A stretch of DNA of 24,439 nt from UBA7985 sp049612785. GTDB lineage: Bacteria > Pseudomonadota > Alphaproteobacteria > UBA7985. Each line of letters starts with the position of its first letter. Position 1 is the stretch's first letter. Where the stretch lies: assembly GCA_049612785.1 (NCBI GenBank), contig JBMZBW010000029.1:1-24439 (forward strand). Direction: 5' to 3'. Below are positions 1-6,231 of the stretch, in pieces. The notes below the pieces were generated by a model. It made no database searches and was not told the origin of the DNA. It worked only from the letters and a program-made list of their open reading frames with translations. The position numbers were made by a program, and so were the translations under genes.

Positions 1-5
1 ACTGA

Positions 6-416
6 CTAAGCGAGATTAGGACGAAGACCACTCAAGTCATAACCGGCGTTGGCTGCCGCGGAGATGATGTCATCGGCGGAAAGTTTGCCTTTGCTGGCCA
101 GTGCCCAAAGCGTCGTTGAGCGCATACCGCTGCGGCAGTGAGCAAGGATCGGCTTGGGCATTTCTGCCAGCGCTGCTTTGGTTTGCTCGACATGCTCCAT
201 GGTGAGCTGTCCGGAAATCAGCGGGATGAAACGCACATCCAGACCGAGGGCTTCTGCCGCTTCCGTGGTTTCCTGGGCTGTTGGCTGGCCTGGGTCTTCG
301 TGATCCGGGCGATTGATAATCAACGACCTGAAGCCCTCATCCACAGCCTGCTGCAAGTCACTGGCCGTGACCTGACCAAAAGCGGAAAAATCGGAGGTGA
401 CAGTTCTAAAGCTCAT
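6..416 (-). CDS. DUF442 / TIGR01244-type sulfurtransferase (rhodanese- and phosphatase-like)
   Basis: A small cytosolic protein of about 136 residues with the active-site loop HCRSGMRS near residues 93-100. The loop has the form Cys-x4-Arg, as in rhodanese/DUF442 sulfurtransferases, rather than the Cys-x5-Arg of tyrosine phosphatases. The family is linked to sulfide and persulfide handling and is often fused or adjacent to persulfide dioxygenase-like hydrolases; none is seen here, but the window edge cuts the downstream side. Start choice is uncertain. An ATG at 443 has GAGG only 2 nt away and an ATG at 428 has no ribosome site. The ATG at 416 has GAG at 7 nt and gives the N-terminus expected for the family. 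The upstream AT-rich region holds a perfect palindrome (479-491). Family assignment is good; the physiological donor is unknown. Confidence 0.85.
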   Translation of the reverse strand: MSFRTVTSDFSAFGQVTASDLQQAVDEGFRSLIINRPDHEDPGQPTAQETTEAAEALGLDVRFIPLISGQLTMEHVEQTKAALAEMPKPILAHCRSGMRSTTLWALASKGKLSADDIISAAANAGYDLSGLRPNLA

Positions 417-478
417 CGTTTCACTCATTGTTAGCCAAGGCATTACCTCGGTATTATCAAATCAATTTCAATAAATTT

Positions 479-534
479 GTTATAGTATAACGGTTTTTCG
501 GTCAATCCGAGAGTGTATGAATCTACTGCATACA
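479..534 (-). promoter_or_regulatory. Promoter/operator region of the DUF442 gene with two inverted repeats
   Basis: Read on the minus strand, TTGACC (505-500) is followed after 15 nt by TATAAC, a plausible though short-spaced -35/-10 pair. The -10 is embedded in the perfect palindrome GTTATAGTATAAC (479-491, 6+1+6). A second inverted repeat, TGTATG (514-519) with CATACA (529-534), lies just upstream of the -35. A palindrome across the -10 plus a second one upstream is a typical repressor layout. DUF442 sulfurtransferases are controlled in some bacteria by ArsR-family persulfide sensors (BigR/SqrR type). Assigning such a regulator here is inference. Confidence 0.45.
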
Positions 535-588
535 TTCAAAAGTCCTAAGGTTCTAATATTAAAGCTCTCTAATGGTCGGCATAAGAGC

Positions 589-618
589 AAAAAAAAGCGG
601 GTCATCGACCCGCCTTTT
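589..618 (-). terminator. Rho-independent terminator of the tpa-like gene
   Basis: Perfect 7-bp stem GCGGGTC (597-603) and GACCCGC (607-613) with a 3-nt loop. On the minus strand it is followed by eight T (596-589). The plus side carries only a short T run (615-618), so the structure mainly terminates minus-strand transcription. It begins about 25 bp beyond the stop codon at 639. Confidence 0.93.
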
Positions 619-638
619 CAAAGAAACCGAGAGCGGTC

Positions 639-2024
639 TTAGCTCAGAACGCGGCTCATAGCCCCGTCTATTGCTGCGGCTACTTCATCCAGGTCGGACT
701 TGGTTGAAATCAGGGCCGGTGACAGGCAAAGCGTGTTGTTGAAACCGGCCAGGGAACGGTTGGTCGCGCCAATGATCACCGCAGATTTTTGCATGCAATC
801 TGCGACGATGCCTTGAACGAGGGTTTCGTCCAGCGGCTCGCGCGTCTCAACGTCTTTTACCAGCTCCAGCCCCAGGAACAGCCCCTTGCCGCGCACTTGA
901 CCGGACACCTTAGGATACTTGGCCGCAAGCTCTTCGAGTTTACCAAACATGTACTCACCCATTTGGGTGCAGTTCTCGAGCAAGTTCTCGTCTTCGAGAA
1001 TCTTCATGTTTTCAAGCGCCGCAGCGGGGCCGCCCGTACAGCCGCCGAAGGTGGAGATGTCGCGGAAGTAGGACATGGGGTCGTCTGCGTTGTCTTTGAA
1101 CAGATTAAAGACGGCCTCAGTCGTGACGGTACAGGAAATCGCGGCATAGCCAGACGCGACCCCTTTCGCCATCGTGACCATATCGGGCTCGATACCGTAC
1201 TGCTGGTAGCCGAACCATGTACCCGTGCGGCCCAGTCCACAGACCACTTCGTCGATGATCAGCAGGATTTCGTACTTCTTACAAATCTCCTGTACCCGTT
1301 CCCAGTACCCAGCTGGCGGCGTAATCACACCGCCGCCCGCGGTTACAGGCTCAAGCACCAGAGCGCCAACGGTATCGGCCCCTTCGCGCAGGATAACGTC
1401 TTCAATCGCATTGGCCGCACGTACGCCGTAGTCGGTGACATCACCAAACTGCGAGCGGTATTCCAGACAGTGTGGAACCTCCACAAAACCTTCTGGGAAG
1501 GGGCCGTACTGGTCTTTGCGCTGATCCTGACCACCGGATGCGAGGGCCGCGATGGTTGTGCCGTGGTAGTCCCGCGCGCGGTACAGGATCTTCTGTTTCT
1601 TGCCGCCATACTTGTTATGGCTGATCTGGCGCACGATTTTGTAGGCTTTCTCGTTCGCTTCAGAGCCTGAGTTTGAGTAATACACGCGGCTCATGCCCGG
1701 CATTTTCTCAATCAGACGCTCAGCGAACTTTGCACCCGGGATGGTTCCCATCGCACCAGCGAAGTAGTTCATCTTGACCAGCTGATCGCGAACCGCGTCG
1801 GCGATTTGAGTGCGGCCATAACCGACGTTCACCGTCCATACACCGCCTGAAGTCGCATCAAGGTGCTCACGGCCCTTTTGGTTCCAGACCCGGTTGCCCT
1901 TACCTTCGATGATGATCAGCGGATCAGTGGTTTCGAACTTCTTGTGCTGGGTCAGGTGGTGCCAGACATTGGCGCGATCGGCTTCGACGATGCCGGAGTA
2001 GTCGTTCTCGTACTGCAGGTCCAT
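639..2024 (-). CDS. tpa: Taurine--pyruvate aminotransferase-like class III aminotransferase
   Basis: A 461-residue fold-type I PLP enzyme of class III. Visible features are the cofactor-binding SGSEAN segment (119-124), the DEVVCGLGRTG stretch (259-269) whose Asp contacts the PLP ring nitrogen, and the Schiff-base Lys287 in TMAKGVASGYAA. The whole sequence, including the GGVWTVNVGYGR and FGGCTGGPAAA stretches, looks like the Roseobacter/Bilophila-type taurine:pyruvate aminotransferase (taurine + pyruvate to sulfoacetaldehyde + alanine). No xsc (sulfoacetaldehyde acetyltransferase) or taurine transporter is nearby, so specificity for taurine rather than a related omega-amino acid is inferred. 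The start has AGGAG 7 nt upstream. It is transcribed alone and ends at a strong terminator. A 5-bp hairpin (2049-2062) and a possible leader ORF lie upstream. Confidence 0.82.
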   Translation of the reverse strand: MDLQYENDYSGIVEADRANVWHHLTQHKKFETTDPLIIIEGKGNRVWNQKGREHLDATSGGVWTVNVGYGRTQIADAVRDQLVKMNYFAGAMGTIPGAKFAERLIEKMPGMSRVYYSNSGSEANEKAYKIVRQISHNKYGGKKQKILYRARDYHGTTIAALASGGQDQRKDQYGPFPEGFVEVPHCLEYRSQFGDVTDYGVRAANAIEDVILREGADTVGALVLEPVTAGGGVITPPAGYWERVQEICKKYEILLIIDEVVCGLGRTGTWFGYQQYGIEPDMVTMAKGVASGYAAISCTVTTEAVFNLFKDNADDPMSYFRDISTFGGCTGGPAAALENMKILEDENLLENCTQMGEYMFGKLEELAAKYPKVSGQVRGKGLFLGLELVKDVETREPLDETLVQGIVADCMQKSAVIIGATNRSLAGFNNTLCLSPALISTKSDLDEVAAAIDGAMSRVLS

Positions 2025-2090
2025 GATAGTCTCCTAGTGCAGGCGCACCGCCGTCTTCGGCGAGGCCCGGTCAAACTCTCGTATGAAAAG

Positions 2091-2174
2091 CTATGGCGTC
2101 CAAAGACCGACCTTCGCTTCAGCAGGTGCGACAGGGCGTATCCTATTCGGGGTCGCTTTTAAGTAGCAGTTCAT
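2091..2174 (-). CDS. Possible 27-aa leader peptide upstream of tpa
   Basis: A minus-strand ATG at 2174 is preceded by AAAGGAG at 9 nt, a better ribosome site than several large genes here have. It opens a 27-codon frame beginning MNCYLKATPN and ending at TAG (2091). It lies between the hydroxylase stop and the tpa start, 66 bp before the latter, with a CGCCG/CGGCG hairpin (2049-2062) in between. No homology is recognised, composition is unremarkable, and no run of one amino acid suggests attenuation. It could be chance. A TTGACA at 2196-2191 overlaps this ribosome site; if that were a -35 box, this ORF would not be transcribed with its own ribosome site. Confidence 0.22.
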   Translation of the reverse strand: MNCYLKATPNRIRPVAPAEAKVGLWTP

Positions 2175-2217
2175 GCGTGGCAACTCCTTTTGTCAAGAAA
2201 TCAGCCACCAAAACCGC

Positions 2218-3243
2218 CTAAGTGTGACGTTTCAGCGCTTTCATCCGTTCTTGCTGGCGCGCCCTGCTTTCGGCTGTGCCGTTGTCGAAACTACCGAACC
2301 AGCGATCCCATGGCATGTCGATCGTTCCGTAGTTGCATTCGAAATAGCGGTGATGAAGCTGATGGAAGAAATCGCCAGCTTTCATGCGCTGTTTATCCCG
2401 TACAACCAGTTGCTCGTATCCCGAATGTGAAAACGGCGGGCTGAGGTTTTGCAGACAAGCATGAAAAACCACCAAAAGCGGGTGGCTCGGGATGACCAGA
2501 TGGATCAACAAAGTCGAGTAGTAAAGCAGATGCTCAATCGGGTGCATGGAGACACCTGACCAAGGACCAACATTGATGTTTTTATGGTGCAGACCATGCG
2601 CAATCTTGTAGAGCGGCGGCCAGTGCAGCAGCCGGTGAACCCAGTAAAAATGCAAACTGCTCCAGATCGGAATGGCGATGAGCGCGAACACGAACCACAG
2701 GATCCAAAGAGGCTGACTTAACGATAGGCTAAACGTTGGCACCCAGCCGTTAGCAGCGATCCAGAAGTAAAACACTTCAAACCCGGCAAGCAGCCCAGCC
2801 CCGCTGACCAGTGAGAAAAAGACGTTCTCGTGGACTTGATTGTGAAACAGAAACTGGCGGTTCTTGGTAGCCTGTTTGCGAGGGTCGAACTTAAAGGCCT
2901 CACCCTGCCCGTTCAACGTGATGAACCAGAGATGTAGGCCACCGGCCACAAGAGTCAGAAAGATCACGTGGCGCAGCCAAACCTGAATGATCCAACCCGG
3001 CTGGAGAGACTTCATGGTCTCGTAGGACGGCAACAAGAATGCGCCAAGCACCGCAAAAACAAAGATGATCAGGACGCTGGAAAGCCGCAACCATGACCGC
3101 CCCAACCACTGCAAAGCAGCGACCGGTCGGGGTGGCCAATGAAAGATCGGAGACATGTCGATGGGGAGATCGGGATTGTGAAGCCAGCCCTTGGCTTCAT
3201 TCCGTCCGATAGGCGTATCCGAAGACTTCGATTGATCGGTCAT
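2218..3243 (-). CDS. Fatty acid hydroxylase superfamily membrane protein (sterol-desaturase-like)
   Basis: A 341-residue integral membrane protein with hydrophobic segments near residues 55-72, 90-110, 145-165, 180-200 and 238-262. It carries the histidine clusters that bind the di-iron centre of the fatty acid hydroxylase/ERG3 superfamily: His198, His203 and His207 (HFYWVHRLLH), His216/219/220 (HGLHH), His234/238 (HPIEH) and His294/297/298 (HQLHH). Members use O2 to hydroxylate or desaturate lipids, carotenoids or sterols; the substrate here is not readable. The start has GGAGG 5 nt upstream, but the start codon lies in the right arm of an 8-bp inverted repeat (3241-3278). It follows the GAPDH gene by 62 bp on the same strand, so co-transcription is possible. 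Confidence 0.85.
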   Translation of the reverse strand: MTDQSKSSDTPIGRNEAKGWLHNPDLPIDMSPIFHWPPRPVAALQWLGRSWLRLSSVLIIFVFAVLGAFLLPSYETMKSLQPGWIIQVWLRHVIFLTLVAGGLHLWFITLNGQGEAFKFDPRKQATKNRQFLFHNQVHENVFFSLVSGAGLLAGFEVFYFWIAANGWVPTFSLSLSQPLWILWFVFALIAIPIWSSLHFYWVHRLLHWPPLYKIAHGLHHKNINVGPWSGVSMHPIEHLLYYSTLLIHLVIPSHPLLVVFHACLQNLSPPFSHSGYEQLVVRDKQRMKAGDFFHQLHHRYFECNYGTIDMPWDRWFGSFDNGTAESRARQQERMKALKRHT

Positions 3244-3278
3244 GGGGGCCTCCGAAAATGAGTCGTAAGACCCCCATG
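3241..3278 (-). promoter_or_regulatory. Hairpin sequestering the start codon of the hydroxylase gene
   Basis: CATGGGGG (3241-3248) and CCCCCATG (3271-3278) form a perfect 8-bp inverted repeat with a 22-nt loop. In the minus-strand mRNA the AUG of the hydroxylase is the last part of the stem and the GGAGG ribosome site sits in the loop. No U run follows, so this is not a normal terminator. Such a structure could limit initiation until it melts or a ribosome or ligand opens it. The pairing is seen directly; a regulatory role is inference. Confidence 0.4.
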
Positions 3279-3305
3279 AAGCGTGAAGATAATCGCGTCA
3301 AGCGA

Positions 3306-4700
3306 CTAAGCGGGCAAAGTCGCTAGACGAACACCGGCCATCGCTTGAGCGACGCGAAACACCTGTTGTGCATAGCCAAATTCGTTATCGTACCAAACGT
3401 AAACAACGACGCGTTGGCCTTCCGCGATGGTCGCTGCACCGTCAATGACACCGGCGTGACGACTGCCGACCAGATCGGAAGAAACAAGCTCTGTACTCCA
3501 GCGGAAGCCAATTTGCTTTTGATAAGCCGCTGAGATGGAAGCCTGCTCCAAAACCTCATTCAGCGCATCCACAGTCGTTTCCTGCTTTAAGGTCAGGTTC
3601 AGGATCGCGAGCGAGACATTGGGTGTTGGAACACGAATGGCGTTGCCTGTGAGTTTTCCGGCCAGCGGAGGATAGGCCTTTGCCACGGCTTTGGCGGCAC
3701 CGGTGGAGGTTATGACCATGTTCAGGGCCGCGCTACGGCCCCGACGATCCGCTTTGTGAAAGTTGTCGATGAGGTTCTGGTCGTTGGTGAAGGAGTGCAC
3801 GGTTTCAATGTGCCCCTGCTCAACACCGAAGGCCTCATCCAGAACCTTCAGAACCGGCGTGGCCGCATTGGTGGTGCAGGAGGCCGCAGACATGATGGCC
3901 TGATCACCAATTTCTTCGTCATTGACCCCGTAGACAATGTTCGGAATCGCGCCCTTTGCCGGTGCGGTGAGCAGCACTTTCTCAACCCCATCCGAGGCCA
4001 AATGCTGCCCCAGTCCCTCTTCATCTTTCCAAACACCGGTATTGTCGATCAGGATAGCGTTCTGGATGCCGAAACTGCGGTAGTCGACTTCAGCAGGGTT
4101 AGGCGCGTAAATGAACTGAATGCGGTTGCCGTTCGCGATCAGGCACAGCTTGTCTTCATCAACCTCGACCGTCGCATTAAAGGCACCGTGGATGCTGTCA
4201 GTCCGCAGCAATGACGCCCGCTTGCGCAAATCAGCGACTGGATCCTTGCTCGGACGACATACAACAGCGCGCAGGTTCAGCATGGCCGCCGGGCCAGAGC
4301 GTTCGATGTAGTTGCGAGCCAGCAGGCGACCAATGCGGCCAAAGCCGTAGAGGACAACGTCTTGAGCTTCCTCGGGCAAATCCTGCGCATTGGCCGCAGC
4401 GATCTGGCCAGCGAGGTCCATGTTTTCAACCACGATCCGACCAACATCCAGTCGGCAGGGTTTGATCGACTGCGTTAACAAGCCCTCCAGAACCGGAACC
4501 GTCTGCTCCAAATCCAGGTCCGCTGCGCGATGCGCGATGATCATATCGTTCGCCGTACCACCCAGCGTCACCCGACCGTTGATCCGGATGAGCACACCCT
4601 TCAAACGATTGAGTTGGGTTACAGCCAGAGCAAAACGCTCAGCCAGCGCCTGTTCATAGGACCACTGGCGCATTTCCTGAGTTGACGGGGTATCCAACAT
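3306..4700 (-). CDS. Long-form glyceraldehyde-3-phosphate dehydrogenase (GapB-like)
   Basis: A 464-residue GAPDH, about 130 residues longer than the usual 330-residue enzyme because of an N-terminal extension (about 1-112). The Rossmann motif YGFGRIGR is at 118-125, the catalytic Cys275 lies in SAASCTTNAATP, and the C-terminal WYDNEFGY is present. The architecture and wording (HSFTNDQNLIDNFHK, RRGRSAALNMVIT, NAIRVPTPNVS) match the long GAPDH of Pseudomonas and Vibrio type. It converts glyceraldehyde-3-phosphate to 1,3-bisphosphoglycerate or the reverse; the long form is often considered gluconeogenic. AAGGA lies about 9 nt before the start. No pgk, tkt or fba neighbours are present, so it is away from a Calvin/glycolysis operon. 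The extension's role is unknown. Confidence 0.92.
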   Translation of the reverse strand: MLDTPSTQEMRQWSYEQALAERFALAVTQLNRLKGVLIRINGRVTLGGTANDMIIAHRAADLDLEQTVPVLEGLLTQSIKPCRLDVGRIVVENMDLAGQIAAANAQDLPEEAQDVVLYGFGRIGRLLARNYIERSGPAAMLNLRAVVCRPSKDPVADLRKRASLLRTDSIHGAFNATVEVDEDKLCLIANGNRIQFIYAPNPAEVDYRSFGIQNAILIDNTGVWKDEEGLGQHLASDGVEKVLLTAPAKGAIPNIVYGVNDEEIGDQAIMSAASCTTNAATPVLKVLDEAFGVEQGHIETVHSFTNDQNLIDNFHKADRRGRSAALNMVITSTGAAKAVAKAYPPLAGKLTGNAIRVPTPNVSLAILNLTLKQETTVDALNEVLEQASISAAYQKQIGFRWSTELVSSDLVGSRHAGVIDGAATIAEGQRVVVYVWYDNEFGYAQQVFRVAQAMAGVRLATLPA

Positions 4701-4709
4701 GGCTTGGTT

Positions 4710-4817
4710 CCTTTCCTGTACTGAAAGGGACTTTCCTCAATCCGTTTGTGATACTCAATGCAGCGGTCTCGCTCACGTGGAGCAAAACCCGGCTTGAGCG
4801 CGCATGGCCGGTTTGAG
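4710..4817. promoter_or_regulatory. Divergent control region between GAPDH and the peroxidase-related gene
   Basis: The 202-bp gap (4701-4902) separates two divergent genes. Near the GAPDH start, CCTTTC (4710-4715) can pair with GAAAGG (4723-4728), or GAAAG (4723-4727) with CTTTC (4731-4735), giving two mutually exclusive small hairpins in the leader. Further in, a direct repeat CCGGCTTGAG (4789-4798) and CCGGTTTGAG (4808-4817) recurs with a 19-bp period, close to two helical turns. No confident -35/-10 pair is visible for either gene. A regulator-binding role is inference. Confidence 0.25.
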
Positions 4818-4902
4818 TTGGAATGTGCAGCATCCCCCTACTCGCCTTCGCCGAACCGCGTGTTACAAAAAGGGGGTCTAACCCACCTGAAGGAAGCAAA
4901 AC

Positions 4903-5478
4903 GTGGCCAAAACTGAACGTTACCCCCACCCCGACCTGAGCGACGTTCCCGAAGACATTCGTGAAAAGATCCTGAGCGTGCAGGAAAAGGCAGGTTTTGT
5001 GCCGAATGTCTTTCTGACGTTTGCACGGCGTCCGGCGGAATTCCGCGCCTTTTTTGCTTATCATGATGCCCTGATGGAGCGGCCTGAGTCCGGCCTCACC
5101 AAGGGTGAAATGGAAATGATCGTGACAGCAACATCAGCGCTGAATGATTGTCTTTATTGTGTCGTTGCACACGGTGCCGTCCTCAGAATTCGGGAAAAGA
5201 GCAACGTCATCGCAGATCAGATTGCAACGAACTATCGCAAGGCGGACATCACCGAGCGTCAGCGTGCCATGCTGGATTTCGCCGTAAAGCTCGCAGGCCC
5301 CAAGTCTGCGACCATGGGCGAAGAAGACTTCGCCGCCCTGCATTCTCACGGCTTCAATGACGAGGATATTTGGGACATTTCAGCCATCACAGCCTTCTTC
5401 GGCATGTCCAATCGAATGGCCAACGCAACGGGGATGCTGCCTAACCCGGAATTCTACGCCATGGGACGCAGTTTCTGA
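4903..5478 (+). CDS. Peroxidase-related enzyme, AhpD/carboxymuconolactone decarboxylase fold
   Basis: A 191-residue protein of the AhpD-like superfamily, close to the peroxidase-related group (TIGR01926-like). The redox motif is Cys83-Leu-Tyr-Cys86 with His90 (DCLYCVVAH), preceded by an acidic residue as in AhpD, where the CxxC pair and His take part in thiol peroxidase or disulfide reduction. No signal peptide is seen, so it should be cytosolic. The start is GTG with AGGAAG 6 nt upstream; no better ATG exists in frame. It precedes the Rieske gene by 126 bp on the same strand and may share its transcript, since the only clear terminator follows the Rieske gene. The substrate (organic hydroperoxide or other) is unknown. 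Confidence 0.85.
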   Translation: MAKTERYPHPDLSDVPEDIREKILSVQEKAGFVPNVFLTFARRPAEFRAFFAYHDALMERPESGLTKGEMEMIVTATSALNDCLYCVVAHGAVLRIREKSNVIADQIATNYRKADITERQRAMLDFAVKLAGPKSATMGEEDFAALHSHGFNDEDIWDISAITAFFGMSNRMANATGMLPNPEFYAMGRSF

Positions 5479-5604
5479 GGACTTCCCATTCAATCACCTT
5501 TCGTTGATTGCCTTTGACTTTGTCCAATCCAGCCTAGGTTAGGACAAGGCGCCGGTTTAGTGTTTCCGCCATCCTAAGCATTAGCATTCGAAAGGTATCC
5601 CCCT

Positions 5605-6135
5605 GTGTTCAGCAAAATCCAAAATGGCCGCCTTGTTATTGATCGCCGAGACGTCATCCGAGGCGGGCTTGCGGCCGGTGCAGCGGCTTTGTTGCCAGCC
5701 GGTTTGGCCCATGCAAAGGGCGAACAACCCATTGGCCAGACTCAAACAATCGAACTGGGCGATGCGACCTCTGTTGATGTCAGCGCGTTGAACCCTGGTG
5801 AGCTGGCAGTCATTGCGATGAACGGCACGTTCGTCGGTGTGTTGCGCCGGACCGAAGAGCAGCAGGCAACAGCCGCAGCAACGGCTGGAGCGCTCTCGGG
5901 TGAGACCGATGAGGACCGCACAGTAGATACGGAATACCTTGTCGCCGAACTCAAGTGTCTGCACCGCGGCTGTTACGTGGCTTACACCGGAGAAGCGGAG
6001 AAAGCCTTTGTTTGCCCCTGTCACCGGACCTCTTTTGACACTGCAGGTCGCGTTATTGCGGGCAAGACCTCCAAGTCCCTCCCTTTCGTAGGGCACACGG
6101 TCGCAAACGGTGTCATTAGCTTTGGAGAAGGTTGA
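5605..6135 (+). CDS. Stand-alone bc1-type Rieske [2Fe-2S] protein with Tat signal
   Basis: A 176-residue exported iron-sulfur protein. The N-terminus has a twin-arginine motif (DRRDVIRGG, 13-21) followed by a hydrophobic, Ala-rich stretch ending in AHA (35-37), a Tat signal or membrane anchor as in bc1 Rieske proteins. Cluster ligands are Cys118/His120 in CLHRGC and Cys137/His140 in CPCHRTSFD, and the Cys123-Cys139 disulfide pair of the high-potential type is present. The stretch FVGVLRRTEEQ resembles the bc1 subunit. No cytochrome b or c1 genes flank it, so it is either an extra bc1 Rieske or part of another periplasmic electron carrier. The start is GTG with AAAGG about 9 nt upstream. A strong terminator follows. 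Confidence 0.85.
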   Translation: MFSKIQNGRLVIDRRDVIRGGLAAGAAALLPAGLAHAKGEQPIGQTQTIELGDATSVDVSALNPGELAVIAMNGTFVGVLRRTEEQQATAAATAGALSGETDEDRTVDTEYLVAELKCLHRGCYVAYTGEAEKAFVCPCHRTSFDTAGRVIAGKTSKSLPFVGHTVANGVISFGEG

Positions 6136-6171
6136 GGAAATCCTCCGATAACGCCTCAACGTTCTTATTCC

Positions 6172-6211
6172 GCCCTGCCCGACAAACCGTTGTTGAGGCA
6201 GGGCTTTTTTT
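6172..6211 (+). terminator. Rho-independent terminator after the Rieske gene
   Basis: Perfect 8-bp stem GCCCTGCC (6172-6179) and GGCAGGGC (6197-6204), a 17-nt loop, then seven T (6205-6211). It ends plus-strand transcription 37 bp after the Rieske stop and just before the convergent FrhB-like gene. The right arm overlaps a GTTGAGG element (6192-6198) that can also pair with CCTCAAC (6154-6160). Confidence 0.92.
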
Positions 6212-6231
6212 CTGCAGCGCCACAGACAAAT

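Noticed and set aside
789..1670. Long plus-strand frame (293 codons) opposite the tpa-like gene
   Set aside because: It is an antisense shadow of a well-supported aminotransferase, with no ribosome site or recognisable domain.
2168..2196. TTGACA on the minus strand as a tpa -35 box
   Set aside because: No acceptable -10 at 16-18 bp spacing; the best hexamer matches TATAAT at three positions only.
4654..5064. Minus-strand frame (136 codons) bridging the GAPDH/peroxidase gap
   Set aside because: It overlaps both real genes and shows no family features.
5491..5547. Small inverted repeats after the peroxidase-related gene (CAATCA/TGATTG and TTGTCC/GGACAA)
   Set aside because: Six-bp arms without a T tract; they do not support a terminator and no regulatory context is clear.
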